Origin: DASXTB01 sp036505615
Lineage (GTDB): Bacteria; Acidobacteriota; UBA6911; JACQSX01
Direction of reading: 5' to 3'
Assembly (NCBI GenBank): GCA_036505615.1
Contig: DASXTB010000134.1
Location: 1-24,020, forward strand
DNA: 24,020 nucleotides
Both the position numbers and the translations under genes were made by a program. Below, one piece after another: positions 1 to 7,489 of this stretch. Numbering within the stretch: the stretch's first letter is position 1; every line of letters starts with the position of its first letter. The notes below the pieces were generated by a model. The model was not told the origin of the DNA, searched no databases, and saw nothing but the letters and a program-made list of their open reading frames with translations.

Positions 1-20
1 GTCTGTCCCTATGTCTCGCC

Positions 21-55
21 CATATTTGCGTCCATCCGCGTTCATTTGCGGCTGG
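21..55. repeat. Short-period degenerate repeat after the last receiver gene
   Basis: Three near copies of a TTTGCGTCCAT-like unit, spaced about 10-11 bp apart, lie 14 bp beyond the stop codon of the minus-strand receiver gene that ends at 69. The copies are imperfect and no hairpin is obvious. Similar ATGAACGCGGATG-type strings are familiar intergenic filler in several environmental phyla (recollection, not searched). The rest of 1-68 shows nothing recognisable, though its first ten bases (GTCTGTCCCT) resemble part of the palindromic element at 10186-10379. Confidence 0.4.
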
Positions 56-68
56 ATATCAAAACTGG

Positions 69-491
69 CTAGGACTCCCGAAAAACTCGATGAATCTCGC
101 GGGGAAGCGTCTGGGGTAATCGACTTTTCGGAACGAATCCGTGAGCTCCGCTCTCTTTGACCTTGGCGCTAACTTCCGGGCCGTCGTGAAGCGTAATCAT
201 TATGACGCGCGTCTTAGGGAAGCGCGCGCACACCTGCTGGGTGGTCTCCCAGCCGTTCATCTCCGGCATCTGAATGTCCATCAAGATGAGGTCGGGCCGA
301 AGCGATTCCACCTGCGCAAGCGCTTGACGTCCATCAGGGGCCGTTCCCACAACTTCAATATCTTTTTGGCCTTCCAGAAAATAACAGACAGCGTGGCGAG
401 CGCGTGGTGAATCGTCAACTACCAGCGTGCGTATGCGCTTTTTTTTCTGTGGCGCCTTCTTTTTAGTCTGTTTCGATTCCTTCGTTTTCAT
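69..491 (-). CDS. Stand-alone response regulator receiver protein (second paralogue)
   Basis: A 140-residue CheY-like receiver with no output domain, presumably a phospho-relay or sink protein in the cytoplasm. Visible receiver residues are the acidic pair D26-D27 in LVVDDSP, phospho-acceptor D72 in LILMDIQMPEMNG, T100 in MITLHD and K122 in GFVPKSRL, so it looks phosphorylation-competent. The ATG at 491 is chosen over a TTG at 521 because it gives a 140-residue protein matching its upstream paralogue. The first 19 residues are very rich in lysine (KTKESKQTKKK... then QKKKR), an unusual basic tail not shared by the paralogue. It is the last gene of the kinase/regulator operon, 99 bp after the preceding receiver gene. 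The receiver assignment is secure; its partner and role are unknown. Confidence 0.93.
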   Translation of the reverse strand: MKTKESKQTKKKAPQKKKRIRTLVVDDSPRARHAVCYFLEGQKDIEVVGTAPDGRQALAQVESLRPDLILMDIQMPEMNGWETTQQVCARFPKTRVIMITLHDGPEVSAKVKESGAHGFVPKSRLPQTLPREIHRVFRES

Positions 492-562
492 GTCACCAAC
501 GAATTTACGCCTGTGTCGCAAAAAATAAATAGGGTAAATGCTGTATTTTATAGAGGCGTCTT

Positions 563-590
563 CACCAGGCCACCGGATTTAGGCCACCGA
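563..590 (-). repeat. Heptamer array abutting a stop codon
   Basis: Read on the minus strand, four consecutive 7-bp units (TCGGTGG, CCTAAAT, CCGGTGG, CCTGGTG) start at the base immediately after the TAG stop of the receiver gene at 591. Units 1 and 3 differ at one base, giving a visible 14-bp repeat of GGTGGCCT-type sequence. It is short, so the call rests on the same 7-bp phase seen in the longer arrays of this window. Confidence 0.5.
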
Positions 591-1013
591 CTAGCGCCCA
601 AAAATGCGATGGATCTCTTCGGGAAGGTCCTGGTGCAAGCGGTTTTTCGCCACAAAACCGTGCGCGCCGCTGTCTCGGCAAGCGGAGCGGGACTCGGGAC
701 TGTCGTACAGCGTAACAATGACAACCTTGGCATCGGGGAAGCGTTGTCGCAATTGAGACGTTGCTTCCAGGCCATTCATCTCCGGCATCTGCATGTCCAT
801 CAAGACCAGATCAGGACTCAGGGCCTCTACCTGTTCAATCGCCTGGCGTCCATCACTGGCAATTCCAACGATCTCGATGTTGTCTTGAGTTTCCAGGAAG
901 TAACAGATGGCATGTCTTGCGTTGGGCGAGTCGTCGACTACCAGGGTCCGGATGCGATTGCCGGCTTCACCCTTGTGTGTTGTTCCCTGCTCCTGTGATT
1001 TGTGGCTATTCAT
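591..1013 (-). CDS. Stand-alone response regulator receiver protein (first paralogue)
   Basis: A 140-residue receiver-only protein. Conserved residues are D27-D28 in LVVDDSP, phospho-acceptor D73 in LVLMDMQMPEMNG, T101 in VTLYD and K123 in GFVAKNRL. It is closely similar along its whole length to the receiver encoded at 69-491 (shared RIRTLVVDDSP, ARHA.CYFLE, DGRQA, MPEMNG, SGAHGFV), so the two probably arose by tandem duplication. The first 20 residues differ and are hydrophilic rather than polylysine. Its ATG lies one base after the TGA of the LuxR-type regulator, with no strong ribosome binding site, which suggests translational coupling. Likely phosphorylated by the kinase of the same operon or competing for its phosphate (inference). 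Confidence 0.94.
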   Translation of the reverse strand: MNSHKSQEQGTTHKGEAGNRIRTLVVDDSPNARHAICYFLETQDNIEIVGIASDGRQAIEQVEALSPDLVLMDMQMPEMNGLEATSQLRQRFPDAKVVIVTLYDSPESRSACRDSGAHGFVAKNRLHQDLPEEIHRIFGR

Positions 1014-1014
1014 G

Positions 1015-1671
1015 TCAGGGCTCGACGATCTTGTTGCGGACGGCGTATCGGACCAATTCGGTGACCGAGTGCAATCCCAGTTTGTTCATGATGTTGGCGC
1101 GATGTGTTTCGGCAGTCTTGACGCTGATGCCCAGCGCAGTGGCAATTTCTTTGTTGCTTTTCCCTTCGGCCAGCAACTGCACAATCTCCCGCTCGCGCTG
1201 CGTCAGCCGGCTGCGCGCCGGTTCCTCCTTGTCAGTGCGCGAGTCTCCCTTCAGGTACCCGTGCAACACCATCTCCGATACCCGCGAGGTTAGAAAGGGC
1301 TTGTGCTGGCGCAGCGTGTCTACTGCCGCCACCAGATCACGCCCCGCATCCGATTTCAATACGTATCCGCGCGCCCCCGCGTCTAACACCTCTCGCACCA
1401 GTTCCTCAGAATCGTGCATGGTCAATATCAGCACCTCGGTCTGAGGCACTAGCTTGATTATTTGGCGCGTCGCCTCCAACCCGTTCAACTCCGGCATGCT
1501 GATGTCCATGACTACTACATCCGGCCGCGACTGCTCGGCCTTCTTAACCGCCTCCCGACCCGTCACCGCTTCGGCGCACACTTCCCAACCTTCCTGCGCC
1601 TCCAGCAGTGCCCGCAGTCCCTGCCGCACTACATCATGATCATCGGCAACCAATATCTTTACCTTGCTCAT
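1015..1671 (-). CDS. NarL/FixJ-family response regulator with LuxR-type HTH
   Basis: A 218-residue DNA-binding response regulator. Receiver domain at residues 3-120 with D10-D11, phospho-acceptor D56 in VVVMDISMPELNG, T84 in LILTMHD and K106 in GYVLKSD. C-terminal LuxR-type helix-turn-helix at about 155-215, with the signature LTQREREIVQLLAEGKSNKEI followed by GISVKTAETHRANIMNKLG. The length is typical of the NarL/LiaR/DegU type. It is the expected partner of the HisKA_3 kinase encoded just upstream. Those kinases autophosphorylate on His and transfer to NarL-type regulators. The ATG at 1671 sits 199 bp after the kinase stop, across two inverted heptamer arrays. Target genes cannot be read from the sequence. 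Confidence 0.95.
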   Translation of the reverse strand: MSKVKILVADDHDVVRQGLRALLEAQEGWEVCAEAVTGREAVKKAEQSRPDVVVMDISMPELNGLEATRQIIKLVPQTEVLILTMHDSEELVREVLDAGARGYVLKSDAGRDLVAAVDTLRQHKPFLTSRVSEMVLHGYLKGDSRTDKEEPARSRLTQREREIVQLLAEGKSNKEIATALGISVKTAETHRANIMNKLGLHSVTELVRYAVRNKIVEP

Positions 1672-1690
1672 CGATTACTCCATTCAAGTT

Positions 1691-1777
1691 GCCAGTGGCC
1701 AGTTGCCAGTTACCAGCTGCCAGTGGCTAGTCCCCAGTTGCCAGTTGTGGCCAGTTGCCTGTGTCCAGTGTCCAGCT
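1691..1777 (+). repeat. Heptamer array, consensus GCCAGTT
   Basis: Twelve 7-bp units matching NCCAGTN, for example GCCAGTT at 1698, 1705, 1740 and 1750. They keep phase except for one 3-bp GTG slip at 1747. The period of seven rules out a coding origin, although open frames across it translate to LPVAS/QLPV-like repeats. The array lies between the kinase and response regulator genes and is inverted relative to the CAACTGG array at 1827-1861, so the transcript could fold into an imperfect stem. Confidence 0.85.
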
Positions 1778-1826
1778 TACTGTTCCCGGCTGGCCGTTTC
1801 TATCCGCTTAGCCAGTATGGAACCAC

Positions 1827-1861
1827 CAACTAGCAACTGCGAACTGGCAACTAGCAACTGG
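1827..1861 (+). repeat. Heptamer array, consensus CAACTGG
   Basis: Five perfect-phase 7-bp units (CAACTAG, CAACTGC, GAACTGG, CAACTAG, CAACTGG). They end 9 bp before the stop codon of the histidine kinase gene on the minus strand. CAACTGG is the reverse complement of CCAGTTG, the core of the array at 1691-1777, so the two form an inverted pair about 50 bp apart. Confidence 0.8.
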
Positions 1862-1870
1862 TCCCCTGAA

Positions 1871-2941
1871 TCAGCTTGTCGCTTCCACCGGCAAAATCGC
1901 CTTGACCGTCGTCCCCTTCTTGCTCGACCGGATTTCCAGCCTTCCTCCCAACTGGCGCACTCGCTCCCGCATGCCCGCTATTCCTACTCCCAACGTTGAT
2001 ACACCACTGCCCGCAAGGTCCATCTCCCCCTCGCCGATCCCCCGTCCTTTGTCCTTGATCTCCAGCGCTGCATGGCCGGACTCTATTGCCAGGCAAACCT
2101 GCGCCGTCGCGCTCCCCGAATGCCGATGAACGTTGGCCAACGACTCCTGTACTATCCTGAAGATCGTCAACTCCAAATCTCTCGGAAGCCGTATTCCCTT
2201 GGCTGGAATCTCCAAGTCGACGTGAATCTCGCTGCGTTTGGAAAAACCATCCACGTACCAGCGCAAGGCAGCCGGCAACCCCAGCTCGTCGAGCATGGGG
2301 GGATGCAATAGATAGGAGAAGGTTCGGATCTCCCGCGAGCATTCCTCGACCAGTTCCATGGCGTCTCCAAGCGCCTTACTCGCCCGGCCCTCGAGTTTAC
2401 CAGTCGATCCGTCAACTAAGGAAAGATTCACAGCCAAGGCTGCCAGTGTCTGCCCGGTGGTGTCATGCAGCTCGCGCGCCATGCGGCGTCGCTCTTCATC
2501 TTGCAATTCCAGGAGGCGGCCGGAAAGCTGGCGCAATGAGTTCTCGGCCTGTTTCCGCTCGGTTATTTCATTTTGCAACTCTCGATTGGCTGCGGCCAAT
2601 TCTCCGGCGCGGTGCTCCAAGGTCTTGTTCAGCTCTTGCAAAGCAGCGTAGGCGTCGCGGAAACCCCGGTGCGTCATTTCAAACGGCGATAGAGTCTCGG
2701 CAAAAAAAGCCTGAGCTTCTTTGGCCATCTGAGCGGCCTCCGGAAGCGCGGTTGCTCGCATCAACAAGGTTGCAAGCGCTTCCTGGTGCACCTTTGCTGT
2801 ATCCAGCACTCCCAATCCACTGGATAATGCCTTTCGACCAAGTTCGTACGCTTGCACGAGAGCAGCTTCCCGTGGTTCTTTCAGGTGCTCGGCCAAGGCT
2901 GTAATATACTCAGCCGCGAAATCACTCGAAACATCACCCAT
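1871..2941 (-). CDS. Cytoplasmic sensor histidine kinase with RsbU-like N-terminus (HisKA_3)
   Basis: A 356-residue kinase with no transmembrane segment. Residues about 8-75 (YITALAEHLKEPREAALVQA, then VLDTAKVHQEAL) resemble the N-terminal domain of the RsbU phosphatase. Residues 95-148 are a heptad-rich coiled coil. HisKA_3 follows with phospho-acceptor H159 in RRMARELHD. The HATPase_c domain has the N box around N270 (ESLANVHRHS), G1 DKGRGIG at 297-303 and G2 GVGIAGM at 318-324. The ATG at 2941 is preferred over the in-frame ATG at 2971 because a perfect AGGAGG lies 8 bp upstream of it and none precedes the longer start. First gene of an operon with a NarL-type regulator and two receivers. 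The signal is unknown; an RsbU-type N-terminus suggests binding to a stressosome/RsbT-like partner (inference). Confidence 0.94.
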   Translation of the reverse strand: MGDVSSDFAAEYITALAEHLKEPREAALVQAYELGRKALSSGLGVLDTAKVHQEALATLLMRATALPEAAQMAKEAQAFFAETLSPFEMTHRGFRDAYAALQELNKTLEHRAGELAAANRELQNEITERKQAENSLRQLSGRLLELQDEERRRMARELHDTTGQTLAALAVNLSLVDGSTGKLEGRASKALGDAMELVEECSREIRTFSYLLHPPMLDELGLPAALRWYVDGFSKRSEIHVDLEIPAKGIRLPRDLELTIFRIVQESLANVHRHSGSATAQVCLAIESGHAALEIKDKGRGIGEGEMDLAGSGVSTLGVGIAGMRERVRQLGGRLEIRSSKKGTTVKAILPVEATS

Positions 2942-2949
2942 CGTACTCG

Positions 2950-2955
2950 CCTCCT
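2950..2955 (-). promoter_or_regulatory. Shine-Dalgarno site deciding the kinase start
   Basis: Read on the minus strand this is AGGAGG, 8 nt before the ATG at 2941. It is the strongest ribosome binding site in the signalling operon and supports translation from 2941 rather than 2971. Confidence 0.75.
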
Positions 2956-3110
2956 GAACAGAGCGCAGCATGGATGTTGTTCTTATCGACCCTCACTGTC
3001 CTCCTTAAAAAAATCAGGCCTTCATTAACCATCTACTACGGTTTCCGGCGGATGCAAGCGAAAAATAATGATTCACCAGATGTTAGCTGATCGTTTGACA
3101 AAGGCTTAGC

Positions 3111-3132
3111 CGCGAATTTCACGAATTTCGCG
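3111..3132. repeat. Imperfect palindrome CGCGAA..TTCGCG
   Basis: CGCGAATTTCACGAATTTCG followed by CG reads nearly the same on both strands and contains two copies of GAATTTC. It lies 9 bp beyond the minus-strand stop codon of the PPC-domain gene and could act as a weak 3' hairpin, but has no T tract. The remaining 2972-3110 stretch, upstream of the kinase gene, shows no clear promoter. Confidence 0.45.
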
Positions 3133-3141
3133 ATGTCCCAG

Positions 3142-5754
3142 CTAGGGCGGTAGATCGCTTCGCATACCCTGGTCAGCCCGGCGGCCATTGGTCCGGCCCT
3201 CTATCACCAACTGTACCGGCTCGGCTGCCGCCTCGTTTCGCAGGGGAGAATTTACTTCCACGAGACCGACAACCAGGATTTGCCGTGACGTAGCAGCTAC
3301 CCACGGCTCGGCGACGATGTGGAACGTGCGGCTGCTCTCATCCTCGGTGATCATGATTCCGTTCAGGCCGATATCGTCGACTCGGACACCATGGGGGAGG
3401 TTCATCACCGAAATGGGAACCCGGGCCGTAAGACCATTATGCCTCTCAATCTTGACTGTGACTGCGGCGGATTGTCCGGCTACCAAGTGCACAGTCTTTG
3501 CCTCGGTCCGGACAACCAGATCGGGGCCAGGCGCCAGCGCGACAACACTGATGGGTTCGCCTGCTTCGGCTTGGCGAACAATATCGTGGTCTCCTATGCG
3601 GGCTCTTGCGACCAGCCTGACAGCAGCGACTCCGGGCACGCGAGCCTGCGGCGAAAGCGTCTCAATTATCCGTGTACGCTTGCTATACGCCCCGTTCCCG
3701 GGCGCCTCCGGGTACATAGATCTGATGGTGACGCTGGAATTGTCCAGACTGGCATCGTCGCCGGCAGTGAGCGTCAGCGCTGTAGTGTTCTCGCCCGAGG
3801 GAATAATCCCCCTGCTTGCCTTGAGTGCCGGTGGCAAATCCAGTAATTCCACTTCGATCGGTCCGTCATATCCGTCTCGGCGCGTGGCGGTGACGGTCAG
3901 CGAAACCCGGCCTCCCTTGGGAATATTAAAAGACTTCGGATCGAAGGTTAGGTCATAGTCCGGGGCGGGCTCATGCACGGAAAGCCGATACAAGAAACGT
4001 TCGCCATCGATATCCCTGACGTCGCGTATCTTGACGATGTAATCTCCGTCTTCTGGCGCAGTGAAGTTCAGCCGCGAATCTTTTCCGCCAAACATCGGAC
4101 CGCTGTCGTCATTTTCGTAATTGAGATGAAAGACCGGCATGCCGTTCGTTGGAAACGCCTTGCCTGGCGGGTGAATTTCTACCTTGTAAACAGGACTGTT
4201 CAGCGCGTGGTTGCGGGGTGTTGTGCCGAAGAACGCAACTCGGGAGCCACGAAAGCCGCGGAAGATCATGTCGGCGTCCGGGTGCGTAGGCATCGATTCG
4301 ATCTGGAGTATTTCATCGCCGATCATCACATAATCGTCAATTGAGAAGTCGGTCCATGAGGACAGCCGAATACCGCGCGTCGCAGAATCATGGTCTCTCA
4401 GCGCCGTTGTCGTCTGAGCGATGCAGCGAACCGTCGCGCGGGGAATAGGTGTGCCGTCGGGATGGACGATCTCCAGAATGGAATCAAGAGGTGATCCGAG
4501 CTGTTGCGCCATCACTTCCAGTATCAGCGTCTGCCCCTTTCGGGCGTGAAACTGGTACAGGTCCTGGTCAGGACGATCCGGCAGAGAGGCAGCATGTGGC
4601 TTCTCGGCGCCTGTCGTCGTAAAACCGCTGACCGGTAAAGTTCCAGCGGAAGCCGCGGACAGTGCCGCCGTGGGGTCAGGGACTGGGGCGATCCGACCGT
4701 TGACGGTGCAGGGGACAGAGATCTGCTGAGCCTTAGTCAAATCATCGTTGGGCTCCTTTTCGAAAATCTCCGGGTAATTCCCCAGAGCTATACGCATTCG
4801 ATTTATCGACAATCCCGTCGGAGTCTGCGCTGAAATGGGAATGGTCTTTCCTTGCAGCGCCTCTTCGTTTCCGGTGACTTTAACTTTCTGCGTTTTGCCC
4901 AGGTTGAATCCCTTGACTCGGATTTCCGTCGTTGCCCCTCGTTGCACGCCCAAAGGGAAAACCTCAGTAATATAGGGAAGCGCCCCGGAGTGGATTCGAT
5001 AGTGGTAGTTTCTCCCTCCCCTGTGTTCCGCATCCTCAATCGACAGCGTGTAAGTTCCGTCGTCGGAAAATCGGTAGGCAAGGATGGGGTCGCGGCCTGC
5101 TTCGGAGGTGTTGCTCTCGGCCATGAATCGTCTTTGTGAATCGGCCAGCCGCAGGACCGCATCGACTTGAGAATTCACAGAGCGGGCGACAGTCTGAAAC
5201 ACAATTTCGTCTCCAGCCCGCGCACGGAACTGAAAGGCGTCTACGTCCCCCGCTTCGTTCAATGAGCCGACGATCGTTGCCGGAAGAAGAATTTTCTGTG
5301 GAGTTTCGGATGAATCAGGCTCGTGCTCCAGAATCTCCGGCAAAGACCCTATTGCGAAAGGAAGGAGATTAGAAACTCCCAGAGGAGTTTGTACGCGAAA
5401 AAAGTGAACTCCTTGCGGCACAGCCGGCGATACCGATAACAGGATTGTAGCCTTGTATCTTTTCGCTTTGTCCTCAATGGGGGCACTGGTGACCACGACT
5501 CCCTTCGGAATTACCTTCTTTGGCATGGGGACTTGCTTGATATCTGAAATCTTTGCCGTGAAGCCCGGTTCGCTAAAGATTAATTTGCTAATTCCGTCTA
5601 TGTTGGTGCCCGTGAGGGTCAGCGTAACCTGCCTGCCTCGCTGGGCACCCGAAGGCTCGACCGACTGCAGTGTCGGCGGCGCCGTCTGCGCGGATACCTT
5701 AAAGAAGCAGAAGCAGCAGATGATCACTGTGAGCAGTGCAAGTTTTTTTCTCAT
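3142..5754 (-). CDS. Exported protein with TIG-like and pre-peptidase C-terminal (PPC) domains
   Basis: An 870-residue predicted periplasmic or secreted protein. The ATG at 5754 begins a clear signal peptide (MRKKLALLTVIICCFCFFKV, then SAQ); the open frame continues upstream to 6033 but overlaps the preceding gene and is hydrophilic. Residues 25-135 resemble an IPT/TIG-type Ig fold (VEPSGAQRGRQVTLTLTGTN). A PPC-type domain follows at 140-255 (EHEPDSSETPQ, then GDVDAFQFRARAGDEIVFQT, YTLSIED). A second TIG-like unit is at 258-340 and a second PPC-like unit (EKEPNDDLTKAQQI, DQDLYQFHARKGQTLILEV) is split by an insertion. The C-terminal third is beta-rich with no enzymatic motif. Last gene of the DUF1501/DUF1549/WD40 set, where such proteins commonly occur. 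Probably a binding or structural partner; no catalytic role is supported. Confidence 0.88.
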   Translation of the reverse strand: MRKKLALLTVIICCFCFFKVSAQTAPPTLQSVEPSGAQRGRQVTLTLTGTNIDGISKLIFSEPGFTAKISDIKQVPMPKKVIPKGVVVTSAPIEDKAKRYKATILLSVSPAVPQGVHFFRVQTPLGVSNLLPFAIGSLPEILEHEPDSSETPQKILLPATIVGSLNEAGDVDAFQFRARAGDEIVFQTVARSVNSQVDAVLRLADSQRRFMAESNTSEAGRDPILAYRFSDDGTYTLSIEDAEHRGGRNYHYRIHSGALPYITEVFPLGVQRGATTEIRVKGFNLGKTQKVKVTGNEEALQGKTIPISAQTPTGLSINRMRIALGNYPEIFEKEPNDDLTKAQQISVPCTVNGRIAPVPDPTAALSAASAGTLPVSGFTTTGAEKPHAASLPDRPDQDLYQFHARKGQTLILEVMAQQLGSPLDSILEIVHPDGTPIPRATVRCIAQTTTALRDHDSATRGIRLSSWTDFSIDDYVMIGDEILQIESMPTHPDADMIFRGFRGSRVAFFGTTPRNHALNSPVYKVEIHPPGKAFPTNGMPVFHLNYENDDSGPMFGGKDSRLNFTAPEDGDYIVKIRDVRDIDGERFLYRLSVHEPAPDYDLTFDPKSFNIPKGGRVSLTVTATRRDGYDGPIEVELLDLPPALKASRGIIPSGENTTALTLTAGDDASLDNSSVTIRSMYPEAPGNGAYSKRTRIIETLSPQARVPGVAAVRLVARARIGDHDIVRQAEAGEPISVVALAPGPDLVVRTEAKTVHLVAGQSAAVTVKIERHNGLTARVPISVMNLPHGVRVDDIGLNGIMITEDESSRTFHIVAEPWVAATSRQILVVGLVEVNSPLRNEAAAEPVQLVIEGRTNGRRADQGMRSDLPP

Positions 5755-5830
5755 GACATCTATACCTGATCTGTAGCCAACCACTTGGTGCTGTGTCCTT
5801 GATGGTGAAAAAGACTTTTTATTACCAAGC

Positions 5831-5879
5831 ACACCGACGAACCACGACCTGGAGCCTTCGACCTGCGACTTTCGACCTG
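5831..5879 (-). repeat. Heptamer array, consensus CAGGTCG, directly after a stop codon
   Basis: On the minus strand, seven in-phase 7-bp units (CAGGTCG three times, AAAGTCG, AAGGCTC, TGGTTCG, TCGGTGT). The first unit starts at the base next to the TAG stop of the WD40 lipoprotein gene. It fills part of the 125-bp gap to the PPC-domain gene. Confidence 0.8.
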
Positions 5880-7409
5880 CTACCGTGTCGACGCGATCCT
5901 TCCCGCTTGGTTCGGCACGGTGAAATTTCGTGTCATCTTCTCCCCGAAAAGATCGTAAATGCCCAACGACCCATCGTAGCGTCCAGCCGCCAGCCATCTG
6001 CCGTCCGGGCTGAGTGCCAAGCTCATCACCCAATCAGGTTGGATCTCAAGCGCCTGCTTTTCCCGAAGGGTCTCGGCATCCCACAACTTTATCAGCCGGT
6101 CCGCGCCGGTAGATACCAGAGTCTTTCCATCAGCCGAATAGGCCAGCCGCAACACAGATTCCCCGTGAGCGAAAGCGGAACGCGCCAGGAACGTTGCCTG
6201 CCCGCTAGAGGTCACGTTGGTTTCGGTCCAGTTCCAAACTCGAATTATTTTGTCGGCGCCGGCTGCCGCTATTAGCTTGCCCGACGGGTGAACCGCCAGG
6301 GCATACAATGCGTCCTGAGACTCGCTCAGTGTTGCCACGCGGCGACCGCTTTCAACTTCCCAGATCTTCACGGTACGATCTCCGGCGGCAGAAATCAGAT
6401 GTTTTCCATCCGGCGTAAAAGCAATTGCGTAGACGGCATCGACGTGTTCCTTGAGGGTCCTGATTTCCCTGCCGCTGCTCACGTCCCACAGCTTGATCAG
6501 GCGATCATAGCTGGAGCTAGCCAGCAGCTTTGAGTCCGGCGAAAAGCTGATCGAGTAAATAGAATCAGTGTGTCCGCGGAAAGCTCGAACCAGACTGCCC
6601 GCACCAGTATCCCAGAGCTTGATCTCTCCAAACCGCACGCTGGCACCCCCGGCCGCAGCCAGCCACTTGCCATCGGGAGAAAAGCACACCGCGCGAGTCA
6701 AGTCGGCCGGTCCTTCCAGAGTGGTTGTCCACTTTCCCTGAGCAGCGTCCAGCAGATAAACGGCTTGGTAGCTGCCAACCGCAACTCTACTTCCTTGCGG
6801 GCCGAAGGCGACGGCTGCGGCGGGTCCAAGAATTGGAACCATCGGTTTGATGTCCGGGACAATGGGCTTGTCAGAAGCCTCCGCCGTCTCGTTGGGAGCG
6901 GGACCCGGCGCACCGGCGTCAATCCATTTACGCATCAGATCGATTTCGGCCTCTTCCAGAGGGGTGCCCTTGGCAGGCATGCGGGGAGTAATCTTCCCCT
7001 CGAGCATCAGGATTATGCGGCTCGAATTGCTTTTGCCCGGAACCACGACTGCACCGTGTTCTCCTCCCTCCATCAAAGTATCGTAGCTTTCAAGCAGCAG
7101 CGAGCCTTCTGTTTTCTGCGTGCTGTGACAGGAAAGGCACTTCTGCCTGAAGAGAGCGTGCACCTGGCGGAAGGAAACTGGTTGGGGGGACCGGGTGTCG
7201 GGTGTCAGGTTCCGGGTGTCAGGTCTTGAGCCACCAGTTTCCGATCGGGCCTTCGAGTCCATTTCCGCCGTAGCGGCTTGAGTCGAAGTACTGGAAGCAG
7301 GCGCTTTGGAGGCAGGCGACGGAACCTGAGCGGGCCTCGGCGTGCATGCGGCCAGGATCCACACTAAGAGAAACGGACACGATTGCCGCCACCACGGAAG
7401 GTTCTTCAT
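5880..7409 (-). CDS. Lipoprotein with cytochrome c-like domain and WD40 propeller
   Basis: A 509-residue predicted lipoprotein. Signal peptide with lipobox ILAAC, lipidated Cys22, then a Ser/Thr/Ala/Pro-rich linker. A planctomycete-type cytochrome c domain follows (about 78-168) with haem motif C91-L-S-C94-H95 and a likely distal ligand Met144 in TPRMPAKG. From about 190 to 500 there are about seven WD40 repeats (FSPDGKWLAAAGG, IKLWDTGAG, FRGHTDSIYSISFSPDSKLL, VKIWEVESG), predicted to form one beta-propeller for protein contacts. Residues 61-75 (RPDTRNLTPDTRSPQ) are encoded by an in-frame heptamer array. The ATG at 7409 lacks an evident ribosome binding site. It lies between the DUF1549/DUF1553 gene and the PPC gene; cytochrome-WD40 proteins are a regular part of this cluster type. 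Electron partner unknown. Confidence 0.93.
   Translation of the reverse strand: MKNLPWWRQSCPFLLVWILAACTPRPAQVPSPASKAPASSTSTQAATAEMDSKARSETGGSRPDTRNLTPDTRSPQPVSFRQVHALFRQKCLSCHSTQKTEGSLLLESYDTLMEGGEHGAVVVPGKSNSSRIILMLEGKITPRMPAKGTPLEEAEIDLMRKWIDAGAPGPAPNETAEASDKPIVPDIKPMVPILGPAAAVAFGPQGSRVAVGSYQAVYLLDAAQGKWTTTLEGPADLTRAVCFSPDGKWLAAAGGASVRFGEIKLWDTGAGSLVRAFRGHTDSIYSISFSPDSKLLASSSYDRLIKLWDVSSGREIRTLKEHVDAVYAIAFTPDGKHLISAAGDRTVKIWEVESGRRVATLSESQDALYALAVHPSGKLIAAAGADKIIRVWNWTETNVTSSGQATFLARSAFAHGESVLRLAYSADGKTLVSTGADRLIKLWDAETLREKQALEIQPDWVMSLALSPDGRWLAAGRYDGSLGIYDLFGEKMTRNFTVPNQAGRIASTR
7191..7225 (+). repeat. In-frame heptamer array inside the WD40 lipoprotein gene
   Basis: Five consecutive 7-bp units on the plus strand (CCGGGTG, TCGGGTG, TCAGGTT, CCGGGTG, TCAGGTC). 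The array is in the coding region for the linker between the lipidated Cys and the cytochrome domain. Because 21 bp equals seven codons, it produces the peptide repeat PDTRNLT/PDTRSPQ. Units match those of the intergenic array at 7429-7477 in reverse complement (CACCCGA/CCCGACA). Confidence 0.8.
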
Positions 7410-7428
7410 TTGTCATTAATCATTTAAA

Positions 7429-7477
7429 ACTTGAGACTTGAAAACTAAACCCGGGACCCGGAACCCGACACCCGACA
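7429..7477 (+). repeat. Two-flavour heptamer array between DUF1549/DUF1553 and WD40 genes
   Basis: Seven units in one 7-bp phase. Three are A-rich (ACTTGAG, ACTTGAA, AACTAAA) and four are CCCG-type (CCCGGGA, CCCGGAA, CCCGACA twice). Together with short flanks they make up almost the entire 80-bp intergenic gap, starting about 12 bp after the DUF1549/DUF1553 stop codon and ending 19 bp before the lipoprotein ATG. Two different repeat families sharing phase within one array is unusual. Confidence 0.75.
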
Positions 7478-7489
7478 CCGGCCTGTCCA

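Noticed and set aside
1462..1999. Plus-strand frames with LPVAS/QLPV repeats
   Set aside because: They are antisense to the regulator and kinase genes and run through the heptamer arrays.
5755..6033. N-terminal extension of the PPC-domain frame
   Set aside because: It overlaps the end of the WD40 gene and the heptamer array, is hydrophilic, and would bury the signal peptide that starts at 5754.
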